55,403 nt of DNA from NCBI RefSeq assembly GCF_001942305.1, contig NZ_MKKE01000027.1:1-55403 (forward strand). The letters are read 5' to 3'. A model generated the notes under the pieces. It was given only the letters and a program-made list of their open reading frames with translations. It was not told where the DNA came from and made no database searches. This DNA comes from Saccharomonospora sp. CUA-673 (GTDB lineage: Bacteria > Actinomycetota > Actinomycetes > Mycobacteriales > Pseudonocardiaceae). Of this stretch, positions 1 through 9,452 are shown one piece after another; positions within the stretch are counted from its first letter, which is position 1, and every line of letters starts with the position of its first letter. Position numbers and translations under genes: made by a program.

Positions 1-1
1 T

Positions 2-1018
2 ACCGCTTTGGCTTTGACTTATCGCATGCCTCGGCTGTTGCAGGCTATGCGCGAGGGGCAGGTGGATCGGTATTGCGCCGAGCGGGTGCTGAATACTGTC
101 GCGCCGGTCTCTGATCTCGATGCTCTTGAGGTTGATCGGCTGTTGGAGGAGAAGCTTTCTCGATTGTCTCTGACGGCGTGGCAGCCTCGGAATATGGCTT
201 GGCATGCTTCGCAGATCGTCAAGCAGGTCGATCCTGGTGCCGAGACCGCCGCAGCGCGTATGGCGCACGAAGGTCGGAAGGTGACGCTCGACCATGGCGT
301 GTATGCCCAGTCGCGGTTGTCGGCCGATCTGCCTTCCGACGTTGCCTCAGCGGCCTACGCGCGGGTGGATGCGATGGCGCGCAAGCTTCGGCTGAACGAC
401 TCCTCACGCAACCTCGACCAGCTTCGCGCTGACGTGTTCGCTGACCTACTCATCGGCAACGACCCCGGCGTCACCGTGCCGCAGTCGGCCGCGATGGTCT
501 ATCTCCACATGCCCATCGACACCGCCCTGTCGATGTCCGAGACGGGAGCCTCGATCGACGGCGTTGGACCGATCCCGGCGACCTATGCCCGCGAAATCAT
601 GACCAACCCCAAGTCCATCTGGCGCAAAGTCCTCTGCGACCCGGCCACCGGCAACCCCGTTGACCTGGGCCGCACCAGTTATCGTCCGAATTCGACGATC
701 CGCAAGGTCGTCGAGGTCCGCGACCGCATGTGCATCGTCCCCTGGTGCCGACGACCGGCCCGGCATTGCGACTTCGACCACCACAAGCAGTGGGCCAAAG
801 ACCACGGCTCAACCGCCGTCGACAACGCGGCGCCCCGATGCCGCAAACACCACCGACTCAAGAACGCACCCGGCTGGATCCACGCCTACGACCCGCTCCA
901 CGGAACGTCGTCGGTCACCACCCCGCTCGGCGCGACCTACGCCGACAAACGCGAGACCGTCCTCGAACCCCGATCGTCGAGACCCGACCACAGCGGTGAC
1001 GCCGATGGTCCGCCGTAG
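2..1018 (+). CDS. DUF222 / HNH endonuclease domain protein, 5' truncated by window edge
   Basis: The reading frame is open from the first bases of the window, so the true start lies outside it; 338 codons are visible. The N-terminal two thirds match the DUF222 region of the actinobacterial 13E12-repeat family. The C-terminal part carries an HNH nuclease core: CIVPWC and a DFDH segment near residues 245-260, followed by CRKHHRLK about 25 residues later, giving the Cys and His ligands and catalytic His expected of HNH proteins. The family occurs in many copies in actinomycete genomes and its role is not settled; mobile-DNA or defence roles have been suggested. The stop codon lies inside a long inverted repeat that likely ends transcription. 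Confidence is high for the family and low for any function. Confidence 0.85.
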   Translation, partial: TALALTYRMPRLLQAMREGQVDRYCAERVLNTVAPVSDLDALEVDRLLEEKLSRLSLTAWQPRNMAWHASQIVKQVDPGAETAAARMAHEGRKVTLDHGVYAQSRLSADLPSDVASAAYARVDAMARKLRLNDSSRNLDQLRADVFADLLIGNDPGVTVPQSAAMVYLHMPIDTALSMSETGASIDGVGPIPATYAREIMTNPKSIWRKVLCDPATGNPVDLGRTSYRPNSTIRKVVEVRDRMCIVPWCRRPARHCDFDHHKQWAKDHGSTAVDNAAPRCRKHHRLKNAPGWIHAYDPLHGTSSVTTPLGATYADKRETVLEPRSSRPDHSGDADGPP

Positions 1019-1044
1019 TCGAGGCGAGGCCTCGACTACGGCGG
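1010..1044. terminator. Bidirectional hairpin terminator between convergent genes
   Basis: A perfect inverted repeat with 16-base arms (1010-1025 and 1029-1044) and a three-base loop lies between two convergent genes. It overlaps the stop codon of the HNH gene and ends three bases before the stop of the opposing membrane-protein gene. There is no strong T-run on either side, so it would act as a U-less hairpin terminator, which is common in high-GC actinomycetes. Confidence 0.75.
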
Positions 1045-1046
1045 GA

Positions 1047-2057
1047 TCAGACTCCGGCGTCGGCGGCGGCGTCCGTGCCCGGGAGCACGCGACCGAGGAG
1101 GTCGGCGATCGTCAACACCTGGCGGCCGTCCGGAGTGGACACGATGGCCAGGTGCTGCGACGTCTCGCGCATCCGCGTCAGCACCGTGTAGAGTGGCACA
1201 TCGGGCGGCAGTTCGAGCACCGGGTGCGTCACCGGGGTGACAGGGGCGTCGTCGGGCAACATCAACGAATCGCGCACGTGGACCACAGACTTGGAGTCGA
1301 CGCCGACCAGGATGCGCAGGTGACCCGACTCGCGCGCCACGCGGCGCACGTCGGCGGCTGTCGCATCGGCAGGCACCGTCACCGGTGGGCCCGACACGAT
1401 GTCACCGGCACGCACCCGCTGCAGATCGAGCGCACCCGACAACTGCTCCGACGACGCGCCGTCCAGCGTGCCGGCCTCGACGGAATGCTTGACCAACTGG
1501 CGCAAACCCTCCGGCGTCTGCCCGGTCGCGACCTCGTCCGCCGGTTCCACACCCACACGTCGCACCAGGCGGTTCGCCGCGTCGTTGATCAACCGCAGCA
1601 ACGGACGCAACACCGCGATCAACCCGCGCGCAGGCAGGGCCAACACCGTCGCCGACCGCTCGGGATGCGCGATCGCCCACGACTTCGGCATCATCTCGCC
1701 GATCACCAGATGCAAGAACGTCATGGCGATCAACGCCAACGTGAACGCAGCCGCATCGGCCAACCACAACGGCGCACCCACGGCATCGAGCAACGGCGTC
1801 AGCCAATGGTGCACCGCAGGCTTGCTCACCGCACCCAGCGCCAGCGTGCAGCCCGTGATCCCGAGCTGACACGCCGCCAACAACAACGTGAGCTCCCGCG
1901 AACTCCGCAACGCCGCCCGCGCCGACCGGCTCGTGGCCGCGGCCTCCTCGAGACGATGCTTCTTCGCACCGAGCGTGGCGAACTCGACGGCCACGAAGAA
2001 CGCACTGGCCGCGATGATCAACACCGTCGCCGCGACGACGACCCACGGGTTACTCAT
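1047..2057 (-). CDS. CNNM/CorC-family membrane protein with CBS domains (DUF21)
   Basis: The 336-residue product starts with a DUF21 transmembrane region (hydrophobic stretches near residues 5-30, 60-80 and 95-125, with the family-typical GEMMPKSWAIAHPER segment). A CBS-domain pair follows, roughly residues 200-320. It lacks the C-terminal CorC_HlyC domain found on its upstream neighbour. The family comprises CNNM/CorC proteins implicated in magnesium and cobalt export. The ATG at 2057 overlaps the stop of the upstream gene as ATGA, so the two are translationally coupled and probably form a two-subunit complex. The pairing of one full-length and one short DUF21-CBS protein is common in actinobacteria. 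Confidence 0.85.
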   Translation of the reverse strand: MSNPWVVVAATVLIIAASAFFVAVEFATLGAKKHRLEEAAATSRSARAALRSSRELTLLLAACQLGITGCTLALGAVSKPAVHHWLTPLLDAVGAPLWLADAAAFTLALIAMTFLHLVIGEMMPKSWAIAHPERSATVLALPARGLIAVLRPLLRLINDAANRLVRRVGVEPADEVATGQTPEGLRQLVKHSVEAGTLDGASSEQLSGALDLQRVRAGDIVSGPPVTVPADATAADVRRVARESGHLRILVGVDSKSVVHVRDSLMLPDDAPVTPVTHPVLELPPDVPLYTVLTRMRETSQHLAIVSTPDGRQVLTIADLLGRVLPGTDAAADAGV

Positions 2058-3441
2058 CGGCTCTCCTCCTGCCCGGCCATGTCGACCCGGTCCGCGCTCG
2101 TCTCCAGCCGCAACCGCAACCGCGACGGCACGTGCGATCCACATCGAGCACCTCGATGTGCAGCTCAGGCAGCCGCGCCGGCTCGTCGAACACCAGATCC
2201 GACGCCGACGGCGGCAACTCGACCGCCACCGTCGTGCCCGGCTCGGGCAGCGAACCATGTACGGAGATCGCCAACCCGGCGATCGTTTCCACGTCCATCT
2301 CGGGCAGATCATGGCCCACGGCCCGCTCCACCTCGTCGACGTGCAGATCGCCCGACACCACCCAGGTGCCGTCGTCCTCCGGGGTCAACGGCGCAGGCTC
2401 GGCGTCGTCGTGCTCGTCCTGCAACTCGCCGACCAGCTCCTCGGCCAGGTCCTCGATCGTGAGGATGCCCGCGAAACCGCCGTACTCGTCCACGACGCAC
2501 GCCAGCTCGTTGCGCGTCGTCGTGAGCAGGCGGTACGCCTCCGGCAACGCCATCGCCGTCGGCAGGATCAACGGCTTGCGCACGATCTCCGGCAGCGGCG
2601 TCGGATCGTCCTTCGGGCGCGCCAACACATCCGTCAGATGCACCACGCCGACGACATCCTCGGCGTCGTCGACCACCGGGTACCGCGTGTGACCTGCGGC
2701 CATCAGCTCACGGACGTGCGCGACCGTGTCATCGGCCTCCGCGACGTCCACGCGCGACCGCGGAATCATCGCGTGCTCCACGTCCTGATCGGGAAAGTCG
2801 AGCACCCGGTCCAACAACACCGACAGGTCGGCGGGCAGATCACCGCTCGCCCGCGAATCCGCCACGATGTGCTCGAGGTCGCGGGCGGTCGCCGAATGTT
2901 CCACATCGTGCACCGGCTCGATGCGCAACAGGCGCAACAGCGCGTTCGACGCGGTATCGAAAAACCAGATCAACCAACCGAACAGTTTCAGATACACCGT
3001 CGTCGACGTCGCCAACATCAGCGCGATGCGCTCCGGCGCGGCGATCGCCAGGTTCTTCGGGAACAGCTCACCGATGAACATCTGGACCAACGTGGACAAC
3101 ACCAGCGTCAGCACCGTGCCGACGGTGATCCCGACGGCCATCGGCACCCCGACGCCGCCGAGTGCGGTGCCGAGCGCGCGGCCGACCAGCGGTTCGGCGA
3201 CATAACCGACGACCAGGCCGGTGACGGTGATGCCGAGCTGGGCGCCCGAGAGCATGAACGAGGTACGGCGCGTGATCGCCAGTGCACGCTTCGCGGAGCG
3301 GTCACCGGCCTCGGCGCGCGCGGCGAGACGCGAACGATCCACCGCCATGTACGCGAATTCCTGGGCCACGAAGTAGCCGTTGGCCACGATGACAGCCAGG
3401 ATGACGACGATTCCGAGCAGGAGGCTGAGGGCCCAGATCAT
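2054..3441 (-). CDS. CNNM/CorC-family transporter (DUF21-CBS-CorC_HlyC), apparent frameshift near 3' end
   Basis: The 462-residue product has an N-terminal DUF21 membrane domain (four hydrophobic segments in the first 165 residues, with GELFPKNLAIAAPERIALML), two CBS domains (about 190-330) and a C-terminal CorC_HlyC domain starting near WVVSGDLHVDEVERA. It is probably a divalent-cation exporter. I start it at ATG 3441 rather than the upstream GTG because AAGGTGG sits five bases before the ATG. The open frame drifts into low-complexity Arg/Cys sequence near 2140. Restoring one base there gives a normal ending that stops at 2054, overlapping the next gene as ATGA, so I read this as a one-base deletion. 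Confidence 0.82.
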
Positions 3442-3803
3442 GTGAGCCACCTTCCGGTCGGCTCGTCCATGGTCCGGGTGCCGGTACTACAACTGTCGTC
3501 CATCGTCCTTCCTGGTGGGATCCCGAAACAGGGTTTCCGGCGTCGCCCGATGCGGGTCTGATCCGGGTGTAGCCGGACGGTACACGGGCGAAACGCGGTA
3601 CCGAAAGCGTACCGGAATGAGGTGTCGGCGGACTGACAAATGCGACGACCGCCGCATTCCTGTTCACACCCCGCCGTTACCGCTCGTGACGACCTTCGAT
3701 ACGAACGGTGAGATCACCGGCGGCGGCACCGACATGAGCAGGGCGGCGGCCCCGGCGGTTCCCCCGAACCACCGCCACCGCCGCCCTGCTCACCGCCGCC
3801 GGC
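3442..3803. other. Intergenic region upstream of the CNNM operon
   Basis: No coding sequence with plausible composition is visible here on either strand. The stretch must hold the promoter of the leftward CNNM operon, but no clear -10/-35 pair stands out. It leads into the 26-base tandem repeats next to the phosphatase gene. Confidence 0.5.
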
Positions 3804-3931
3804 CAGAACGCTCCGCGCTGCCTGCCGGGCAGAGCGCTCCGCGCTGCTTACCGGCCAGAGCGCTCCGCGCTGCTTGCCGGCCAGAGCGCTCCGCGCTGCT
3901 TGCCCGTCAGAGCGCTCCGCGCTCCCATGGC
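3804..3931. repeat. 26-bp tandem repeat, five units, overlapping the 3' end of the phosphatase gene
   Basis: Units begin at 3804, 3830, 3856, 3882 and 3908 with an exact 26-base period. The core AGCGCTCCGCGCT is conserved in almost every unit; the spacer TGCTTGCCGGC varies at a few positions. The last, incomplete unit contains the stop codon of the leftward PhoX-like gene, so the array spans the end of the gene and its 3' untranslated region. Each unit holds a small dyad (AGCG...CGCT). There are no Cas genes and no unique spacers, so it is not a CRISPR array. Confidence 0.85.
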
Positions 3932-5244
3932 CCGGTGATGGCATAGGTGATGCCCGGCGACTGGACGTTGAAGAAGAGGATCTTCCCGTCCGGGGAGAAC
4001 GTCGCACCCGCGAGCTCGCTCGTGTTCGACGAGTTCAGCTCGGCGAGGTCGAAGATCTCGCCCCGGTTCGTGACGCCGCGCAGCAGATCCTTCCCGCTGC
4101 CGTCCTCGCACAGCACCAACCCGCCCGTGTTCGGCGAGACGCAGATGTTGTCCGGGCTCTCGAGCAGGTCCGGGTTTGTCGACTCGTACACCAGCGAGAG
4201 CTGGCCACCCGAGTCACCACGCGGCCGGTACTCCCACACCTGGCCGATACCGGCGTCGCCGCCGTCCGTCGAGACCAGGTAGATCGACCCGCCGCCGAAC
4301 CAGCACCCCTCGAGACGTGCGAACACGGCCGCGCCCTTGGCCCAGCCCTGCCGGGCCACGGCGAGGCTGTCGTCGCTGTCCGGGTCCGGATCGTCGATGT
4401 CGACCCACTCGACCGGCAACGTCCGGTTCGGCCGCTGGCCGAGCCGCGTGTCGAACCCGGGATTGTCCTTGATCGCCAGCATCTGCAGCTTGCCGCCTGC
4501 GGCGAGCTCGCCCGGCGTGTTCGGGATGAAACGGTAAAACCCGGCGCTGCCACGGTCCTCGGTCTGGTACACGATGCCCGTCGCGTCGTCGATCGCGACG
4601 GCCTCGTGCGTGAACCGGCCCATCGCCTTGTACGGCACCGGGTCCACGGGGCCGTCCGCACCGGCCGGAACCTCGAAGACGTACCCGTGCGGAATGTCCA
4701 CGTCGAGGCCGGTGAACGTCTCCTCGCACGAGAGCCACGACCCCCACGGCGTCGGGCCGCCCGCACAGTTGCGGATCGTGCCCGTGAGGCTCGGGAACGT
4801 GTCGACCAGCTCCATCGCCTCCGGGTCGAACACCATCGTGGTGGTACCGCCCGCGGCGGCCGGGTCGTACGACGGCGAGGCGAACGCCGCGCCCTCACTC
4901 TGTTCGTGGTTGCGCACGAGGCGGATGCGCCCGTCCTCGCCGGCGAACGCGGCCATGCCGTCGTGCATCGCCGGTGTGGGCGTGCCGTCGCTCATCGGCG
5001 CTCCCGTGTGCCCGAACGCGACATACGTGAAGCCCGCGGGCAGCAGCAGCTCGCCACCGGGGGCCGGCTCGAGCGGGCCGTACCCGCCGTTGTTCTCGGC
5101 CTGCTGCGGACCACGGCCCGGCTTCGCCGACGCGGTCGTGGCTCCCATCATGCCGAGCAGCGCGGACGTGGCGCCGACGGCGGCTCCGCTGCGGAGGAAA
5201 CCGCGGCGGGACAGGTTGGAGGAGGTGGTGGATCTGTCGACCAT
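3907..5244 (-). CDS. PhoX-like phosphatase (DUF839), Tat-exported
   Basis: The product has 445 residues. The N-terminus carries a twin-arginine signal, SRRGFLRSG followed by a hydrophobic stretch ending near ATTASAKP, so it should be exported folded by the Tat system. The body matches the DUF839/PhoX beta-propeller family: RLVRNHE, NCAGGPTPWGSWLSCEE and the closing DNICVSP and ATFSPDGKILFFN segments are hallmarks. Family members are calcium/iron-dependent alkaline phosphatases; the substrate here is unknown. ATG 5244 is preferred because AAGGAG lies eight bases before it, while an upstream in-frame GTG abuts the RBS. The stop codon lies in the last unit of the 26-bp tandem repeat. Confidence 0.85.
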   Translation of the reverse strand: MVDRSTTSSNLSRRGFLRSGAAVGATSALLGMMGATTASAKPGRGPQQAENNGGYGPLEPAPGGELLLPAGFTYVAFGHTGAPMSDGTPTPAMHDGMAAFAGEDGRIRLVRNHEQSEGAAFASPSYDPAAAGGTTTMVFDPEAMELVDTFPSLTGTIRNCAGGPTPWGSWLSCEETFTGLDVDIPHGYVFEVPAGADGPVDPVPYKAMGRFTHEAVAIDDATGIVYQTEDRGSAGFYRFIPNTPGELAAGGKLQMLAIKDNPGFDTRLGQRPNRTLPVEWVDIDDPDPDSDDSLAVARQGWAKGAAVFARLEGCWFGGGSIYLVSTDGGDAGIGQVWEYRPRGDSGGQLSLVYESTNPDLLESPDNICVSPNTGGLVLCEDGSGKDLLRGVTNRGEIFDLAELNSSNTSELAGATFSPDGKILFFNVQSPGITYAITGPWERGAL

Positions 5245-5364
5245 GACTGACACTCCTTGAAAGTTGAAAGTCCGGGAAGGTCGGACTCACCTCACACCTC
5301 CGACATGGACCGCCGTGCAGGTCGTGATGAACGAGCTTTGAACGGCCTGCGACGCACTGTCGGC

Positions 5365-5397
5365 GGGTCGTCACCGGGTCGTCACCGGGTCGTCACT
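5365..5397. repeat. Three 11-bp tandem repeats between the IclR and phosphatase genes
   Basis: GGGTCGTCACC is repeated three times in direct succession with an exact 11-base period, about one helical turn. It lies upstream of the phosphatase gene and overlaps the stop codon of the leftward IclR gene. Helical phasing makes a protein-binding site possible, but nothing else supports that. Confidence 0.55.
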
Positions 5398-6202
5398 GCG
5401 CGTGTCGTCCGCCGATACGGGTGGTGAGCTCGTCGGCGGCGTCGCGTACCCGGTCGGCGAGCTCCGGCCAGGTCAGGCCGCACGGCGGCCCGTCGCAGCG
5501 GTGCCGGAACGTCAGGCTGATCGCAGCCAGCGGACGACCGCCGTGATCGAAGGCGGCGTGGGCGACCGAGGCGAAATCGGCGGTGACGTGGCCGTCTTCG
5601 ACGGCCCAGCCGAGCCTGCGGTGCTCGGCCAGCAGGGCCCGCAGTTCGGCCAGCCCGGTCGGACCACGCTCCGTGCGGCGCACGAACGCCGACGCCGCCG
5701 GGAACAACGCGCGGACCTGCGCCTGCGGCAGGTGCGCCAACATCGCCCTGCCCGACGCCGTCAGGTGCGCGGGCAGCCGCACCCCGACGTCGGTCACCAC
5801 CGTCTGCGGTTGCGGCGGCCGCTCCTTGATCAGGTACAGCAGCTCGCCGCCGTGCAGGACACCCAGGTGGGCGGTGCGGCCGGTGTCGTCGACCAGCCGG
5901 CGCAGGATCGGCCCCGCCAGCCGTTCGAGTGGATCGTGCCGCAGATACGCCGAGCCCAGCTCGAACGCCGCGATCCCCAGGCCGTAGCGCCGCTCCGCCG
6001 GCAGGTGCACGACGAAACCACCCGCCTGCAACTCGGTGAGCAGGTGATACGTCGTCGACCGGGGGATGTCGAGCTCGCGCGCCAACGCCGCCGCCGACAC
6101 CGGGCCCGCATGCCGTGCCAACACCCCGAGCAGCGCCAGCCCACGCCGCAGCGCCGGCACGTTCCCCTGCGCCGGCTGATCGGGAGTCGGCTCGTCGGCC
6201 AC
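5393..6202 (-). CDS. IclR-family transcriptional regulator (likely hut regulator)
   Basis: The 269-residue product has an N-terminal winged helix-turn-helix (ALRRGLALLGVLARHAGPVS..ALARELDIPRSTTYHLL, about residues 18-60). An IclR effector domain follows (PAHLTASGRAMLAHLP, then GWAVEDGHVTADFASVAHAAFD). It is divergent from hutH with about 100 bases between the starts, so a role in controlling histidine use is the natural reading. The start is uncertain: GTG 6202 is chosen, but the frame stays open upstream to an ATG that would overlap hutH. The effector is unknown; histidine or urocanate would be expected. Confidence 0.82.
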   Translation of the reverse strand: MADEPTPDQPAQGNVPALRRGLALLGVLARHAGPVSAAALARELDIPRSTTYHLLTELQAGGFVVHLPAERRYGLGIAAFELGSAYLRHDPLERLAGPILRRLVDDTGRTAHLGVLHGGELLYLIKERPPQPQTVVTDVGVRLPAHLTASGRAMLAHLPQAQVRALFPAASAFVRRTERGPTGLAELRALLAEHRRLGWAVEDGHVTADFASVAHAAFDHGGRPLAAISLTFRHRCDGPPCGLTWPELADRVRDAADELTTRIGGRHAQ

Positions 6203-6249
6203 GGGCGTTCCTGCCTGCGATCGGGATGATGCGCTGTCTGAGATCCGAG

Positions 6250-6260
6250 ACGGAAACCGT
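6250..6260. promoter_or_regulatory. Candidate IclR operator in the divergent hut promoter region
   Basis: The inverted repeat ACGG-AAA-CCGT lies between the divergent regulator gene and hutH, 46 bases before the hutH start. IclR-type operators are often short palindromes of this kind in such a position. It is short enough to occur by chance, so this is suggestive only. Confidence 0.3.
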
Positions 6261-6305
6261 ATCGCGCCCGGTGCCGCGGGGCCGCCGACGCGATGGAATG
6301 AGGGC

Positions 6306-7829
6306 ATGTCGAACGAGGTGGTGATCGGGGCCGGACAGCTGGGCGTCGAGGACGTCGTCGCCGTCGCCCGCGCCGGGGCGCCCGTGGCGCTCGACGCGGT
6401 GGCCGGGAAGAACGTCGCGGCGGCGCGGGCGCACATCGACGCGCTGGCCGAGTCGACGGACCCGGCCTACGGGGTGTCGACGGGTTTCGGTGCGCTGGCC
6501 GTGCGCAGCATCCCGCCGGAACGCCGCGCCGACCTGCAACGCTCGTTGATCCGCTCACACGCCGCCGGGGCGGGGCCCGCCGTCGAGCCGGAGGTCGTGC
6601 GGGCGCTGATGCTGTTGCGCCTGCGCACCCTCGCGAGCGGGCACACGGGCGTGCGCGCGGAGACCGTCGAGGCCCTCGCCGCGGTGCTGAACGCCGGGAT
6701 CACGCCCGTCGTGCCCGAGTACGGGTCCCTCGGCTGCTCCGGCGACCTGGCCCCGCTGTCGGCCGTGGCGCTTACGCTCATGGGGGAGGGCGAGGTCGTC
6801 GCGGGCGGGGCGCGGATGCCCGCGGCGGAGGCGTTGCGGCAGGCGGGCATCGCACCGCTGACGCTTGCCGAGAAGGAGGGCCTCGCGCTCACCAACGGCA
6901 CCGACGGCATGCTCGGCATGCTCGCGCTGGCGATCCATGACCTGCATCGGCTGCTCGACGTCGCCGATCTGACCGCCGCGATGAGCGTCGAGGCCCAGCT
7001 CGGCACCGATCGCGTCTTCGCCGAGGACCTGCAGGCGCTGCGCCCGCACCCGGGACAGGCCGAGTCCGCGCGGCGTATCCGCGAGGCCCTCGCCGGGTCG
7101 GAGATCGTCGCCAGCCACCGCGGCCCCGACTGCCGCCGCGTGCAGGACGCCTACTCGCTGCGGTGCGCACCGCAGGTCCACGGCGCCGCGCGCGACACGC
7201 TCGCCCACGCCGAGAGCGTCGCCGGCCGCGAGCTCGTGTCCGCTGTGGACAACCCGGTTGTGCTCGCCGACGGGCGGGTCGAGTCGAACGGCAACTTCCA
7301 CGGCGCGCCCCTGGGCTACGTCCTGGACTTCCTGGCCATTCCCGTCGCCGACGTGGCCTCCATCGCCGAACGGCGCACCGACCGGATGCTCGACGTCGCC
7401 CGGTCCCGCGGCCTGCCCGCGTTCCTGGCCGGCGATCCCGGCGTCGACTCCGGGCACATGATCGCCCAGTACACGCAGGCGGGCGTGGTCAGCGAGCTCA
7501 AGCGGCTCGCGGTGCCGTCGTCGGTGGACTCGATCCCGAGCAGCGCGATGCAGGAGGACCACGTGTCGATGGGCTGGTCGGCCGCGCGCAAACTGCGTCG
7601 CGGCGTCGACGGCCTGCGCACCGTGCTGGCGATCGAACTGCTCACCGCCGCCCGGGCCCTCGACCTGCGCGCACCGCTGCAGCCCTCGCCCGTGACCGGG
7701 GCCGTGCGCGACCTCGTGCGCACCCGCGTCGCCGGTCCCGGGCCCGACCGCCACCTCGCGCCCGAGATCGCCGCCGTCGAGGAGCTCATCGCATCCGGAG
7801 CCGTGCTGTCCTGTGTGGAGGAGACATGA
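6306..7829 (+). CDS. hutH: Histidine ammonia-lyase
   Basis: The 507-residue product is a full-length histidase that deaminates L-histidine to urocanate, the first step of histidine degradation. Family features include [10 protein letters not shown] near residue 57, the catalytic-loop motif [26 protein letters not shown], and QEDHVSMGW near residue 417. The prosthetic MIO group forms from three residues, here Cys-Ser-Gly instead of Ala-Ser-Gly. I believe this variant occurs in other actinobacterial histidases. A GAGG ribosome site precedes the ATG. The stop overlaps the hutU start as ATGA. It is the first gene of a tightly packed operon. Confidence 0.95.
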   Translation: MSNEVVIGAGQLGVEDVVAVARAGAPVALDAVAGKNVAAARAHIDALAESTDPAYGVSTGFGALAVRSIPPERRADLQRSLIRSHAAGAGPAVEPEVVRALMLLRLRTLASGHTGVRAETVEALAAVLNAGITPVVPEYGSLGCSGDLAPLSAVALTLMGEGEVVAGGARMPAAEALRQAGIAPLTLAEKEGLALTNGTDGMLGMLALAIHDLHRLLDVADLTAAMSVEAQLGTDRVFAEDLQALRPHPGQAESARRIREALAGSEIVASHRGPDCRRVQDAYSLRCAPQVHGAARDTLAHAESVAGRELVSAVDNPVVLADGRVESNGNFHGAPLGYVLDFLAIPVADVASIAERRTDRMLDVARSRGLPAFLAGDPGVDSGHMIAQYTQAGVVSELKRLAVPSSVDSIPSSAMQEDHVSMGWSAARKLRRGVDGLRTVLAIELLTAARALDLRAPLQPSPVTGAVRDLVRTRVAGPGPDRHLAPEIAAVEELIASGAVLSCVEET

Positions 7830-9452
7830 CCGGCCTGACCACGAAGAACTGGCAGACCGAGGCCGCGCTGCGGAGCTGCGCAACAACCTCGACCCCGCCG
7901 TCGCCGAACGACCCGAGGACCTCGTCGTCTACGGCGGCACCGGCAAGGCCGCCCGCGACCACGCCTCCTACGAGGCCATCGTGCGCACCCTCGCCACGGT
8001 CGAACAGGACGAGACGCTGCTGGTCCAGTCGGGCAAACCCGTCGGCGTGCTGCGCACCCACGAGTGGGCGCCACGCGTGCTGATCGCCAACTCGAACCTC
8101 GTCGGCGACTGGGCGACCTGGCCCGAGTTCCGCAGGCTCGAGGCGCTCGGGCTGACCATGTACGGCCAGATGACCGCCGGTTCGTGGATCTACATCGGAA
8201 CGCAGGGCATCCTGCAGGGCACCTACGAGACGTTCGCCGCCGTGGCCGAGAAACGCTTCGGCGGAACCCTCGCCGGCACGCTCACCGTCACCGCGGGCCT
8301 CGGCGGCATGGGCGGTGCGCAACCGCTTGCGGTGACGATGAACGACGGCGTGGCGCTGTGCATCGAATGCGATCCGCAGCGCGCCCGGCGCCGGCTCGAC
8401 ACCGCCTACCTCGACGAGCTGGCGTCCGATCTGGACGATGCGCTGCGCCGGGTCACCGCCGCGCGGTCGGCGCGCAGGCCGCTGTCGGTCGGGGTGATCG
8501 GCAACGCCGCCGACGTGCTGCCCGAGCTGCTGCGGCGCGGCGTCGAGGTCGACATCGTGACCGACCAGACCTCGGCGCACGACCCGCTGGCCTACCTGCC
8601 GTCCGGTGTGGACATCGACGACTGGCACGACTACGCCGCGGCCAAACCCGACGAGTTCACCGACCGCTCCCGCGAGTCCATGGCCGAGCACGTCGCCGCG
8701 ATGGTCGGCTTCCTCGACCGCGGGGCGGAGGTCTTCGACTACGGCAACTCGCTGCGCGGCGAGGCGCAACTGGCCGGCTACGAACGCGCCTTCGACTTCC
8801 CCGGGTTCGTGCCTGCCTACATCCGGCCGCTGTTCTGCGAGGGCAAGGGACCGTTCCGCTGGGCGGCGCTGTCCGGCGACCCGGCCGACATCGCCGCCAC
8901 CGACCGCGCCGTGCTGGAGCTGTTCCCCGAGAACACCTCCCTCGCACGGTGGATCCGGATGGCCGGCGAACGGGTCGCGTACCAGGGGTTGCCCGCGCGG
9001 ATCTGCTGGCTTGGCCACGGCGAACGGCACCTCGCGGGACTGCGGTTCAACGAGATGGTCGCCGACGGGCGGCTGCGGGCACCCGTCGTCATCGGCCGCG
9101 ACCACCTCGACGCGGGCAGCGTGGCCTCGCCGTACCGGGAGACCGAGTCCATGCAGGACGGATCCGACGCGATCGCCGACTGGCCGCTGCTCAACGCGCT
9201 CGTCAACACCGCGTCCGGCGCGACCTGGGTGTCCATCCACCACGGCGGCGGTGTCGGCATGGGCCGGTCCATCCACGCCGGACAGGTCACCGTCGCGACG
9301 GCACCGACCTCGCCGCCCGCAAACTCGAACGGGTGCTCAGCAACGATCCCGCGACGGGCGTGCTGCGGCACGTCGACGCCGGGTACGACCGGGCCGTCGA
9401 CGCCGCCCGGCGCGGCGGGCTGACCGTGCCGACCGCGACGGCAGGCCCGTGA
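7826..9452 (+). CDS. hutU: Urocanate hydratase, two apparent frameshifts
   Basis: With two one-base corrections the product is 542 residues, normal for urocanase, which hydrates urocanate to imidazolonepropionate using tightly bound NAD+. Typical segments are [50 protein letters not shown] and the [15 protein letters not shown] region near the C-terminus. Frame changes lie near 7870 (after NWQTEAALR) and near 9300 (after AGQVTVA). In both the coding potential continues at once in the next frame as if one base were missing. The ATG overlaps the hutH stop and the TGA overlaps the hutF GTG. Sequencing deletions are more likely than a true pseudogene. Confidence 0.9.

Noticed and set aside
660..3561. 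Long open frames on the plus strand across the CNNM genes (600 and 557 codons)
   Set aside because: They are antisense to well-supported membrane proteins and translate into Arg/His/Gln-rich sequence without domains; typical shadows in high-GC DNA.
3804..3931. CRISPR array
   Set aside because: Units are contiguous 26-base tandem copies without unique spacers and no cas genes are nearby.
6720..6760. Cys-Ser-Gly in the histidase active-site loop as a novel variant
   Set aside because: I believe this variant is common in actinobacterial histidases, so it is not new.
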